64,000 nt of DNA from Lunularia cruciata (Eukaryota; Streptophyta; Marchantiopsida; Lunulariales; Lunulariaceae). The stretch covers positions 46,973,493-47,037,492 of the forward strand of contig OX419759.1 of assembly GCA_948567375.1 (NCBI GenBank). Direction: 5' to 3'. The first letter of the stretch is position 1. Every line of letters starts with the position of its first letter. This document shows positions 1-9,437 of the stretch, piece by piece. Position numbers and translations under genes: made by a program. A model generated the notes under the pieces. It saw only the letters and a list, made by a program, of their open reading frames with translations. It was not told where the DNA came from and did no database searches.

Positions 1-246
1 TTAACTAAACTTTGTAGTGAGGTAGAAGAAGTACGAAGACCCGAAGTTGTAGAAGTAGGAATTCAAGTGTCTTCGGAGTTGTTCTCTGAAACTCTAGAGA
101 AGAGTGGGTCGGGAGATAAGGAAGTAGATGAACTACCCATGACCTCAATTGTAGATTGTAGTGAAGAAATTGTAGAAATAGAAGAGTTAGGAGTAAAATT
201 GGATAGACTTGAGGATGTGGAAATTATAGAGAGATCATCAGTTTGA
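1..246 (+). pseudogene. C-terminal end of the N-family protein, copy N1
   Basis: Frame 1 is open from the window edge to TGA at 244-246. It matches the C terminus of the N copy (60430-60711), sharing the stretches VEVGIQVSS and LEKSGSGDKEVD. Relative to the N copy this one stops early: N continues past RSSG into an acidic EADDEVD tail, whereas here a TGA follows RSSV and the rest is out of frame. The visible part is acidic, rich in Glu and Val, and looks like the end of a coiled coil. I recognise no catalytic motif. Function unknown. Confidence 0.6.
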
Positions 247-396
247 AAGCCGATGACAAGGTTGACATCGGATTGGATTAGTAACAGACTGAGATTTGAA
301 GAGGCAGATATGAAGAGGTGCATTGTCATTTTGGATCTGCAAGTTTGTAGAGTTGTTAGGAAGCGGTATTTTTGTTAGAATTGTTGTTTGCTTCAC

Positions 397-404
397 TATT
401 TAAG
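397..404 (+). promoter_or_regulatory. TATA-like box in terminal region of N1
   Basis: TATTTAAG lies about 45 bases into the terminal region and is conserved in the N copy (60831-60838), about 680 bases from the 3' end in each. The position would suit a promoter in an LTR-like terminal region. Inference from conservation and position only. Confidence 0.35.
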
Positions 405-1075
405 AGTGGCATTTGTAGTCTTATGTTGTTCCGTGCTCATTATTTCTGAGAATAGATAAAGTGAAGTGTTGTGAAGCAGTGCTCGTCGCTTGAGATTGAT
501 TCTAAGTATCAACTCTATGTCTATAATTGTGAGTGTGTGGAGAAATTCAAAGTGCAAGTCAGTGTGCTTGTTGGATGTTGGATTCTGTAGCCTTGATCTT
601 CATTCTGTGTGTTTGATCCTGAGTGAAGTGCAATCAAAGCAATACCTTGGTAGGTTTGAGAGGAATTGTAGTGTTGGTAGTATTTTGCATTTGTGAGTGT
701 AGTGCAAAGTTGATATGAAGCAATTTCGATCAAGGAAGTTGTGCCTTCAATGGAGGGGTGGAACATAATTATGAGGCAAAGTTGTTTTGCAATGAAGTGC
801 CATTTTTGGGAGAGCCTGAATCAGCACAATCAAGATTGTTTGGAAAGAATTGAAGGTGTTGTGATTAAGGAGTGTGAATTTGTGACGAGACTGCAAGTCA
901 GTGCTTGTTACTCTCTTTTGGGTGTGATTTCTACCTGAGAGATCAAAGAAGAACTCAAGAAGAACTACATTGTTACTGTTTGACTTTGTATTTGACCAAT
1001 TCTGACCAGTATCTCTACGGGAACAAACTTTACTGACCTGATTACCACAAAAGTGATATTTTCCGGGTTGTCACA

Positions 1076-1600
1076 ACGTTCCCCTCCAACAAGTCACCAG
1101 GCCAAGTAACTGCACCATTGAAAGCTAAAACTGATGTTGCATGGTCCCGGATTGTAGTGAGCCAAGACTCCCGTCTACTAAAGCCACTACTAAAGCGTAC
1201 TGGTAGGCAACATACCCGTCCCTCACCAAACTGCCAACCTGGTCTATAGGAGGTTATCTCCTCCCAATAGTCAATGTTGAGACCCATGGGGTATAACACT
1301 GCTCTCCCAACTAGCACATCATATGACTAAGCTATTGTCGCAATAGCTTGAGCTCTCACCATTGAGCTATCAATTAGATGACCAAGCTGAACCTAGACAA
1401 CAAGCTCTCCACATGTGATGTACTATGTCGAACCACCACCTAGAGATATCTGGATCTGAAATGGACACATCTCCACATCAGTCTTCCGTAACTCTAGACC
1501 AACAATTGCAACCTTCCCCAACATAAGAGGCTGTGCAATAGAGTCTAACAAGACTCGTTGTGGTGTATAGACCTTCCTTGAAGGTCCCACCAAACAAAAA
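1076..1600 (-). pseudogene. Aspartic protease region of old Ty3/Gypsy element G
   Basis: Reading the minus strand, a protease-like segment has DSIAQ at 1531-1545, where the retropepsin active site DSGA/DSGS is expected, followed by PLMLGK. The catalytic Gly is replaced by Ile, so this copy is inactive. Downstream (1317-1076) comes a conserved region with VLYPMG, YWEE and RPGWQ-type motifs seen after the protease in plant Gypsy polyproteins; the familiarity of these motifs is from memory. Several stops interrupt the frame. The coding sequence is cut at 1075 by element N1. Confidence 0.55.
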
Positions 1601-1748
1601 AATCCCCCTCTAGTTATCTAATAGGACAACACCAGGTGTGAACCACGCTCTCTCAAAGGCCGGTCTAGCTGGCAACTCCTCCAGTCTAGTCATTGCTGCC
1701 TACCATAAACCACTGGTCACTAAATGGATCCCATGCTCCTCAACCAAG

Positions 1749-3512
1749 TCAAGCTCCACTATCAACCACCTCTGCTCTAGTAGTAGGAACCGCATCATCC
1801 CTACTCTCACACAACATGGCAGCCAACCGGAACATTGGAGTGGGGTCAACTCCCAATGTAAAGATATCATTGGCTGAAAACAAAGGGCATTGCATAATCA
1901 GCTGAGCCACCCCTAACATCGTGCTGGACTCAATTTGTGTAGTAGCAAGTAGTTGAATAGCAGGTAGTCCATCATGCACTCCATCACAACCTACCACACC
2001 TGCATTGGGACGTCTAGGAACCATGGGTGTCATCTACAATGCCTCAAATAGTGTGAAAGACTTGGGAAGTCTGACCTATCTTCCAACCTCTCCTCTTTGT
2101 GGGTCCAAATCCATTGATGCTCCTCTAGGCTCTGGAGCACATACTGCACTCCTAGTCATTGCTGTAGATGCATCCACTTGTGTTGCTCCACACATGAATT
2201 CCAAAGCATCTCTATCACCAGCATATGAGGTGGAAGCCTCAGCACTCAAATCTGATCTCCTCTGAGTAATAGCCATACTAGCCAGTCTCTACTCCAACTC
2301 CTCAATCCGATTAACCATAGTTATATGAAAATTAAGGGCAAGTACTGCACCCTTACTAGGTGTAGATCCTCTCCCACCACCTCTACTACCTACCATAGCA
2401 GCCCTACCACTCCGTAACTTCGAGTGTAGGTCAAAACACCGGTCACTAGTGTGACCAAATTTGTGGCAATGCTTACACTGCCTTTGTGTTGGCTATGATG
2501 CACCCAAGGTATCAGGTCCACTTCCTTGAGTACACTCTCTCCGATGGTGAGGTCCACCACTCACTAGCTGCTGCTGACCCAAAAATGAAGGTAAGGGTCT
2601 AACTCCATTAGGCCCTCCACTTGCTCCATAGGACTAGGCTATCCACCCTGTCCTCAAAAACCAACTGGGCGTGGTGCACTCTATTGCACTCTAGAAGAAG
2701 TCATAGTCGTGGATGAGGTCTCCCTACCAAATCCAGATGTCACCACTCTCTCCTCCACCATGTTGAGCTCAAAATGCTTAGCCAAACCAAAGAACACTAC
2801 CAAAGTAGGCAAAGTAGCTTGTAACAACATAGCATCACAAACTCTATGTCGCAACTCCTTGTCTAGTATCCCATACCACAACTAAACTGCCCAGGCCTCA
2901 GTAACTCCCTAAGTGAAACTGATCAGCTGCCTCATACAAGTGTATGCCTCATGTAGGCTCTATCCAGACATCCGTTGGAACTCTTGCAAGCTCCTTAGCT
3001 TGTCAGTCCGCACTTCTTGGTAGTTCTGTCTCAAACACTTGAAGAACTTCACCATGGGGTTAAACCCCAATACCACACCACCTCCTACAGCGATACCTCC
3101 ACTTGTAGTAGCACTATCTCCAGCTAGTGCACCTCCACTAGCTCCACTAACACTACTCGAGCTAGAACTTGTAGGTACAGCCAATCTACTCTTGGACATC
3201 AAACCTGAAGTGATAGAGACGTAGTTTGGAGACCAATACTATCTCCATAACTCGATCTCCTCCAAATGAGCTCTCTTGAACTCATGGTAGTCATCCATTG
3301 GCGGACCCTCTAGATGTTGAAACAACCCCTTCCATGCCATCAAGGGTGTAAATAAAGTCGGGTTCTACATCTGCTGCAGATCACACCAACTATCAAACTC
3401 CTAGATGAAGTCATCCAACTCAATGATACCCACTGTACCAGACTAAGGCTTGGGGCCTTTGGAGGCCCTATAAATCTTGTCTATCTCCCACAACAACGGT
3501 GCGGATACACCA
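1749..3512 (-). pseudogene. Gag remnant of Ty3/Gypsy element G (zinc knuckle)
   Basis: Minus-strand translation gives a decayed gag: capsid-like segments (ELRHRVCDAML at ~2830, QEFQRMSG at ~2965) and then a perfect CX2CX4HX4C zinc knuckle, CKHCHKFGHTSDRC, at 2436-2477. A Ser/Gly/Ala-rich linker lies at ~3060-3200. Stops and frameshifts are frequent, so it is old. The 5' end of this gag continues across the inserted chromovirus A: codons ...SALG at 9143-9160 join SAPLLWEIDKIY at ~3460-3507 in frame once the insert and one CACCA copy are removed. That frame continuity is the best evidence that G is one element split by A. Confidence 0.65.
3508..3512. repeat. Target-site duplication (left) of chromovirus A
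   Basis: CACCA immediately before the LTR start TGTAAAAG at 3513; identical to 9143-9147. Confidence 0.85.
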
Positions 3513-3923
3513 TGTAAAAGACCGAAACCAAGGAGAGAAATAGGAGAATGGAAACTCACATTGGGACACTTGAATGAGGAAAAACTTTGAATGCCTAGCA
3601 TGAGCTTTGGCTTTGGTATTTATAAGTACATACAAGGCCCTTGAGAAGCTTCTCAAGAAGCTTCCTCAAGCCGCTTTCTTAGAGTGCAAGCCAAGCTAAC
3701 TAGGAAGCTTCTCAAGAAGCTTCCTTCTAGAAGCCACCTACTTGGCGTGCAAGCTAAGCTAGTTGGAAGCTTCTAGAAGCTACTTACTTAAGGTGCGAGC
3801 TAAGCTAACCAGGAAGCTTCCCAAGAAGCTTCCTATATACTTCTGGAATATTCTAGGCTAATTTGTCTTATGCGCTACTTCGTGAGCCCGACTGACTTCG
3901 TTGCTAAACTCCATATTGTTACA
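3513..3923 (-). repeat. 3' LTR of chromovirus A
   Basis: 411 bp, beginning TGTAAAAG on the plus strand and ending TTGTTACA (TG...CA ends). It matches 8718-9142 closely and is slightly shorter because of differences in an internal array of GAAGCTTC-containing repeats (~3644-3833). A perfect three-unit heat-shock-like motif TTCtgGAAtaTTC lies at ~3841-3853. The integrase/chromodomain frame runs ~66 bp into this LTR before its stop at 3858. Confidence 0.9.
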
Positions 3924-4540
3924 TATTCCCCCGCCGCTAGTTGGTGACGTCCTCGTTGCCAGTGAAGCTTCGAATTCTTGGATGGCCGTATGTGCATTGT
4001 GGAGGTGAGAAAGAGGTTCCCAGGTGGCATCATGAAGGGGATACCCTTTCCAAAGGACCTTGTACTTTGTATGTTGGCAATGGCCTTGTTGAATATGGCG
4101 ACGTGCAAGGATACGATCAACTTTGTACTCCTCATGATCATTGATAGGGATAGGCAAAGGGGGAGGTTGGACTCGAGAAGAAAAGGAAGAGGGGTTAGGA
4201 ACAAAGGGTTTCAACTTGGAAACATGAAAGACAGGATGGATACGCATGTGACAAGGCAAGGCAAGACGATAAGCAACAGGAGAGACAATTTGGGTGATAT
4301 CAAAGGGTCCTATCCAATTAAGGGCAAGTTTACAAACTTGGGTATCAAGTGGGAGAGGGAAGTTATTAGAGGATAGCATGACTTTATCACCGACTTCAAA
4401 GGTGAGATCTTGACGATGGTGGTCCGCATATTGTTTTTGGTGATTTTGAGCAACAAGGAGGTGAGACTTGGCTTGTTGGAGAGATTGGGATATAGTGGTC
4501 AAGAATGTGGAAGTATGAGGAACCTGAGATGGGGGGAGCA
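3858..4540 (-). pseudogene. Integrase C-terminal region and chromodomain of element A
   Basis: The real coding part starts near 4540 (PHTSTFLTTISQSLQQAKSH) and includes an integrase C-terminal region (FEVGDKVML, HPVFHVSKLKPF). It ends with a chromodomain at about 3955-4140: EEYKVDRILARR, then KYKVLWKGYP and ATWEP, the aromatic-cage and WKG/TWEP landmarks of the family. Chromodomains of chromoviruses are thought to steer integration to marked chromatin. The frame differs from the upstream integrase (4396-4761) because of a short deletion in a C-run near 4540. An open frame extends further upstream to 4826, but that part is out of register with the integrase. Confidence 0.85.
3924..3935 (-). 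promoter_or_regulatory. Polypurine tract of element A
   Basis: On the minus strand GGCGGGGGAATA directly precedes the 3' LTR start TGTAACA. This is the usual plus-strand DNA priming site. Confidence 0.75.
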
Positions 4541-5463
4541 AGAAGAGAATCTGGAACAAGCGGATCTTGGCCAAAATTGAGAAAGAAAGGAGAGAATCCG
4601 GTGCTTGCTTGTTTGAAATTTTTGTAGGCAAATTCAGCAGCGGCAAGACATTCATCCCAATTGGTATGGTGGACATTGACAAAGGCACGCAACATATCCT
4701 CCAATGTACAATTTTCATGTTCGGTTTGTCCATCAGTTTGAGGATGATAGGCCGTGGACAAAGCAAGCTTGGTGCCAAGTATCTGAAAGAGTGCTTGTCA
4801 AAACTTCTCGGTAAAGCAAGGATCACAGTCGGAGATCAGTACGTGTGGCATTCCATGATGCTTGAAGACATTGTCAAAGTAGATTTGCACTAAGGTTGGA
4901 GCATCCATGGTATCATAGGTTGGTGCCAAGTGGATTTGCTTACTAAGCTTATCCACAAACACCACGATGGCGGTGTGTCCTTGTTTTGTCTTTGGCAAGG
5001 ATGTGATGAGATCCAAGCTCACATGCTCCCAACGAGCTGATGGAACGGCAAGCGGTCGAAGGAGTCCACTAGGCTTCTGGTTGCTGGCCTTGTTACGTTG
5101 GCAGCTCTCACACAATCAGACAAATTCTCGAACATCCCGTGTCATGTTGGGCCACCACCATTGATGTTGGAGGGTACCTAAGGTCTTGTCCACATCCATG
5201 TGACCAGCGATGGGTAAATCATGGGCTTCTTGAAGGCGCACAAGTCGAAGATCACCTTTGGCTGGAACATAGATCCGGTCGGCATGGAATAGAAGGCCTT
5301 CCTTGAAGGAGAAGGTGTTGTACTCCTTGTCACTTGTTATTAGCCAACCATGTACCATTTGGAAGAAGGGATCATGTTGTAGAGCTAACCAAAACTTGTT
5401 ATGAATCTTGGGATCAATTGACACCGTCGTAATTGTTGTCGTGATGAGAGGAAGAGACTTCAA
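4396..5463 (-). pseudogene. Integrase of element A
   Basis: The zinc-binding HHCC module is visible (HDLPIAGH ... LCESCQRNK), split by one TGA at ~5116. The core follows with SLDLITSLPKTKQGH (first Asp), HHGMPHVLISDCDP (second Asp) and GQTEHENCTLE (catalytic Glu). Pieces 5116-5463, 4798-5115 and 4396-4761 share one frame, separated by stops. All catalytic residues are present, so the decay is by nonsense mutation rather than loss of the active site. The usual host role is nuclear insertion of element cDNA. Confidence 0.85.
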
Positions 5464-5469
5464 ATCAGG

Positions 5470-6918
5470 TCATCGTGACAGAGCATCAAGGATGACATGG
5501 AATTGACCTAGTTTGTACTCAAGTTTGATGTCGAACAATTGGAGTTGCTCTTCCCATCGATGATGTTGACTCTTCATGTGCTCTAGGTGTAAGGTCTGCA
5601 ACAATGGCTTGTGATCAGTTTGCATGATCACTTGTTTCCCCAAGAGATAATGCCTCCATACCTTGGTGGTATATACCATTGCAAGTTGTTCTTGATCTCA
5701 AGTAGAGTAATTTCTTTCAGCTGTATTTAGTCAGCGAGACACAAAGACAATAGGATGTAGTCCATCTGGAAATTCTTGTTGCAACACAGCTCCAATTGCA
5801 AAGTTAGAAGCATCAAAATCAACCACACAAGGTAGTTGAGGATCATATGGTTGAAGAATGGGTCTTGAAGACACCATATGCTTTAACTTCTGGAATGCTT
5901 CTTCATGCTTGGTGGTCCATTGGAAGCTCAAGTTCTTTCCCAAGAGGTCAGTCAATGGTGCAGCCACGTGAGCATAATAGTGGATGAATTGTCGGTCAAA
6001 ACTGGCCAATCCATTGAATGCTTGTACTTCGGTAGCATCCTTTGGGGTAGGCCAATCAGTAATGGCCTTGATCTTCTCTTCTTCCATCTTGATCCCCTCT
6101 GATGAGATCTTATGACCCAAGAAGGTAACCTTCTTCTGTCAAAAAGCACACTTTGACTTCTTGTAGTAAAATTTCCATTGTCGTAGTCGTCTTATGACTT
6201 CTCGCACATGATTCATGTGTTTTGCCTCTGTCCTACTATAGATTAAGATATCATCTAAGAACACTACCACAGACTGATCCAATAGCCCCTCCAACACCCA
6301 ATGCATCTGATCCATGAAGATTGTTGGAGCATTAATGAATCCGAAAGGTAGAACTCTCCACTCAAAATGTCCATACCTTGTACAAAAGGTAGTCTTTTGC
6401 ACGTCCTCTCCTTCAATAGGAATTTGCCAATAGCCGCTACAAAGATCTAGCTTGGAAAAGTAGCGTGCTCCACTTAATTGATCAAGCAAGTCATCGATCC
6501 GAGGCAAGGGATATGCATTCTTCACGGTTTGCTTATTGAGCCCATGGTAATCAATACAGAAACAAAGTCCTCCATCCTTCTTTGGAACAAATAGTACCGG
6601 TGCTCCCCAAGGAGAGGTATTATGTCATATGAAATCCTTCTCCAACAACTCTGTAAGTGTTGTTTGCAACTCCTCCAACTCCTTTGGTGAGAGCCGATAG
6701 ATTGGTCTACTCACTACAGTACTCCCTGGCAATAACTTGATCTTGAAGGGCATACCTTGATCAAAGGGTAATCCCTTTGGTAGATCATCCGGAAACACAT
6801 CTGCAAACTCCTGAACTATCCAATCAATCGTTGCTTGATGTAGCACTTGGCCCTCCTCAGATTGTTCTTGTGCAACCGGCTTGATCCACACCGGGAATAC
6901 AGACTTATCTTCCTCCAA
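5470..6918 (-). pseudogene. Reverse transcriptase and RNase H of element A
   Basis: RT begins with DDLPKGLPFDQG at ~6800 and has [13 protein letters not shown], the fingers/palm segment [27 protein letters not shown] and the catalytic FLDD in [11 protein letters not shown] (6139-6525). The connection domain and RNase H follow, with VVDFDASNFAIGAVLQQ and TDHKPLL (5470-6120), ending in DALSR. Segments 6625-6918, 6139-6525, 5731-6120 and 5470-5679 share one frame and are separated by stops. At each stop I checked the codon is TGA where family members carry Arg or where Arg is plausible. Confidence 0.88.
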
Positions 6919-7124
6919 AGCTTGCTCTATGGCTGCTTCATTAACAAACTTCCCTTCGAGGGACTCATCTCTCTTCTAAGCTTGCTCCATGATTGCCTTC
7001 CTGGCAAACTTCCCATCTTGGGACTCATCTCCCTTCCAGATTCGCTCTATGGCTACCTTCTTAATAAACTTCCCATCTTGGGACTGACTATTCTTAGGTG
7101 TCTTACTCAGAGGTGCCAGACAAC

Positions 7125-7520
7125 CTAATCGGAAATTCCTACCTTGGTGTTGTACTTGAATTTGGTGTCGGGTCCAATCAAATTGAACCTTATGACATTC
7201 AAGCCAAGGTAGACCAAAATGATATCATAGTGTAGAGGTGCCACTACAAACCTCATACACTCCAAATACTCCTTCCCAATCTTGAAGGTAATAGGATGCA
7301 AGGTGCGGAATGCAGAACCCTTTCTACCATCCGCCATCATCAAACTACTTCCAATCATTGGCTTGATAGGAGTACCCAATTCCTTTGCTACTTGCATAGA
7401 CATGCAATTCTTTGAACTTCCAGAATCAACCAAAATTCTACAACCCCGATTAGATATCATACCTTGCAAGTGAAGCAGACTTGCATAGGTCAAGCCTTCA
7501 ATCCCATTAGAACTAATCAA
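7125..7520 (-). pseudogene. Aspartic protease of element A
   Basis: The active-site motif VDSGSSKNCMS is intact, preceded by SNGIEGLTYASLLHLQG and followed by the flap-like SLMMADGRKG. Length (~130 residues) is normal for a Gypsy protease. It is out of frame with both gag and pol, so at least two indels separate the domains. The protein would process the Gag-Pol polyprotein. A clear homologue lies in element B at 50432-50820, where the Ser of DSG is changed. Confidence 0.85.
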
Positions 7521-7599
7521 GCTCCCAATAGGCGGTTCAAAATCTCCTACTGGGATTCCTTATTTCCCTGATCATTCCGCTCTACAACCTCCACTTGGG

Positions 7600-8446
7600 C
7601 AACTTGTTGAGGTCGTCCATTCTTGAGTGGACATTCAGCAATGTGATGCCCCAACTGGTGACAATAAAAACAACCTCCATTTTGTCGTAATCTTTCTCTA
7701 TATATAGTACCAAGTGGTCTTCATTGGATAGCATCAATCTCCATTGGTATTGGTTCTTCCACTCGTGGTACTAGTGGGTTTTGTGTAGGTCGAGGTCAAG
7801 ACCAAGTTGTCGCAACTAAGGAATCAAAATGCTCAGCCAATTGCATGGCTTCTTCTATGTTCTGTGGCTCTCGCATGGTCACCTCCAATCTGGTTTGTGA
7901 CTTCAATCCTCGCACAAATTGATCCAGAACTTCACCTTCTTGGATATCTAGAATTTGCATGATGATATTCTGAAATTGTGTGATGTAGCTTCTCACTGAG
8001 CCAATCTGCCTCAACTCCACCAATTTATCTCGTGCAGCTCGGGTGGCATGTATAGTCTGAAATCGACCAAGTATTGCATCCTTGAATTCTGCCCATGAAA
8101 AAATTGGTGTAACAATTTGTCGTTCAGCTCTTTCTACTCGGGATTGCCACCAAAGTTTTGCCACTCCATCCAACTGGCTAGAAGCCAAGAGAATTTGTTT
8201 CCGCTTGTCTTGAAGATTGGTGGCTTCAAAGTAACGTTCACAGTCAAACACAAAATTCTCCATTGGGCCTAGAAGATTCTTGCCTTCAAACACCTTAGGT
8301 TTTGGAAATCAAATGCGATCTTCTCCATCTCAAACTGGCGCTTTGTCTATCTGTTCTCGTCGTTGTTGGTCTCATTCATCCAACAATCGAGTAAGATGCT
8401 TGATTTGTTGTTGCATTGCAAGGATAACATCTAGTATTGCCACCAT
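7600..8446 (-). pseudogene. Gag of element A with zinc knuckle
   Basis: The likely start is ATG at 8446 (MVAILDVILAMQQQIKHL), in frame with the long open part 7796-8293. Three TGA stops lie between 8293 and 8446, all where CGA would restore Arg. The body has a retrotransposon gag domain: ENFVFDCERYFEATN, LDGVAKLWWQS, FKDAILGRFQ and IGSVRSYITQFQ. A zinc knuckle CFYCHQLGHHIAEC (CX2CX4HX4C) lies at 7631-7672 after two more TGA stops. The protein would form the particle core and bind the RNA. Element B carries the same gag. Confidence 0.85.
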
Positions 8447-8704
8447 CGCTACTACTCTATTCCACTACCCTCAATTTATCTAGTTGATTAACACAAAGAT
8501 ACAACACGTCCACCGTTCTCCATAAGTTACAACTAGAAGTATCAAGGGTTCCTCTGGCACGGTGATCATACGTAGAAAATCCTGCCCAAAGAGTGAGGTG
8601 ATGAATTGTGTGAAATGATGCTTTGGTAATATCTGGACATGAAAGTCCCAATGGTTTGGCGGAAGTGGATTTGGTGGTCCATAAATTCCATCCATCCCAT
8701 TCCT

Positions 8705-8716
8705 GCTCTGATACCA
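8705..8716 (-). promoter_or_regulatory. Primer-binding site of element A (initiator tRNA-Met type)
   Basis: Minus-strand TGGTATCAGAGC, one base from the inner edge of the 5' LTR. This is the standard complement of the plant initiator tRNA-Met 3' end. Confidence 0.9.
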
Positions 8717-8820
8717 ATGTAAAAGACCGAAACCAAGGAGAGAAATAGGAGAATGGAAACTCACATTGGGACACTTGAATGAGGAAAAACTCCAAATGCC
8801 TAGCATGAGCTTTGGCTTTG

Positions 8821-8830
8821 GTATTTATAG
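8821..8830 (-). promoter_or_regulatory. TATA box in the 5' LTR of A
   Basis: Minus-strand CTATAAATAC, ~20 bp downstream of the nearest GAAGCTTC element. The same CTATAAATAC occurs in the LTR of element B near 41255. Confidence 0.65.
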
Positions 8831-8849
8831 GTACATACAAGGCCCTTGA

Positions 8850-9072
8850 GAAGCTTCTCAAGAAGCTTCCTCAAGCCGCTTTCTTAGAGTGCAAGCCAAG
8901 TTAACTAGGAAGCTTCTCAAGAAGCTTCCTTCTAGAAGCCGCCTACTTGGCGTGCAAGTTAAGCTAGAAGGAAGCTTCTAGAAGCTTCCTTCTAGAAGCT
9001 ACTTACTTAAGATGCGAGCTAAGCTAACCGGGAAGCTTCCTAAGAAGCTTCCTAGATACTTCCGGAATATTC
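8850..9072 (-). promoter_or_regulatory. Array of heat-shock-element-like motifs in U3 of A
   Basis: Perfect alternating nGAAn units are visible: GAAgcTTCtaGAAgcTTC at 8971-8988 (four contiguous units), TTCtaGAA at 8990-8997 and TTCcgGAAtaTTC at 9060-9072 (three units). Further GAAgcTTC pairs lie at 8850-8869, 8909-8928 and ~9032-9051. The array is immediately upstream of the TATA box, where heat-shock factor sites would act. The HSE consensus is established knowledge; function here is inference. Confidence 0.6.
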
Positions 9073-9142
9073 TAGGCTAATTTGTCTTATGCGCTACTTC
9101 GTGAGCCCGACTGACTTCGTCGCTAAACTCCATATTGTTACA

Positions 9143-9147
9143 CACCA
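9143..9147. repeat. Target-site duplication (right) of chromovirus A
   Basis: CACCA directly after the LTR end at 9142; pairs with 3508-3512. Confidence 0.85.
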
Positions 9148-9437
9148 AGTGCACTCTCAACTAAATCAACTCCTATGTCAAACTCCAATTTAGAGTCAAT
9201 CTCCTCCCTCACTGGGACCTGAGGTACAGGCTGATATCGAGTACCATTCCGAGTAAACCCACTACGTATTGCAGGGCTATCTCCTTTGAAATCTCCAAAG
9301 AACTCCGTTGTGACAAAGTAACTGTAACCACAAACTGCAACAGCAAACCTGAACCACAAACTGTAACCACAAGTCACAACCACAAGTACCCCACCAAGTG
9401 CCAACACCACCAAGTGCCAATACCAACTAAGCACCAC
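9143..9437 (-). pseudogene. N-terminal part of gag of old Ty3/Gypsy element G
   Basis: Open on the minus strand to the edge of element A. The informative part is IRSGFTRNGTRYQPVPQVP followed by an acidic segment EEIDSKLEFDIGVDLVESALG; upstream of ~9330 it becomes hydrophobic and is probably not coding. The frame continues at 3507 on the far side of element A. This and 1749-3512 are one gag separated by the insertion. Confidence 0.5.

Larger units (their letters stand above)
1..1075 (+). mobile_element. 3' end of unclassified element N1 (same family as 57510-61497)
   Basis: The segment matches the last ~1.07 kb of the element at 57510-61497: the C-terminal coding tail, then a ~720-bp terminal region containing a TATTTAAG box and a shared core CAGTGCTCGTCGCTTGAG. 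Both copies end in the same GGGTTGTCACA, here at 1075, which fixes the 3' boundary. After 1075 the sequence is the old minus-strand Gypsy remnant G, so N1 probably inserted into it. The 5' part lies outside the window, so the left target duplication cannot be checked; the right one would be ACGTT (1076-1080). Confidence 0.7.
3513..9142 (-). mobile_element. Complete Ty3/Gypsy chromovirus, element A
   Basis: This 5630-bp element has LTRs at 3513-3923 and 8718-9142, a primer site next to the right LTR, a purine tract next to the left LTR, and a CACCA target duplication. It therefore reads on the minus strand, with the right LTR as 5' LTR. Domains in order are gag, zinc knuckle, protease, reverse transcriptase, RNase H, integrase and a C-terminal chromodomain, the chromovirus order. 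It sits inside the gag of older element G. Coding frames are broken mainly by TGA codons and a few indels, so it is not autonomous. The decayed plus-strand element B (40878-53768) belongs to the same family. Confidence 0.92.
8718..9142 (-). repeat. 5' LTR of chromovirus A
   Basis: 425 bp with TG...CA ends (minus-strand TGTAACAATATG ... CTTTTACA). U3 holds an array of ~65-bp repeats whose cores are GAAGCTTC palindromes, then a TATA box CTATAAATAC. It differs from the 3' LTR by scattered substitutions and one extra repeat core, so the insertion is not very recent. Confidence 0.9.

Noticed and set aside
4541-4826. First third of the long minus-strand frame 3858-4826
   Set aside because: It is out of register with the integrase, which is read in another frame (4396-4761); only the part below ~4540 is element protein.
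3644-9053. CRISPR-like interpretation of the regular GAAGCTTC repeats in the LTRs
   Set aside because: Plant chromovirus LTR repeats; spacers are themselves repeated and no cas genes exist.
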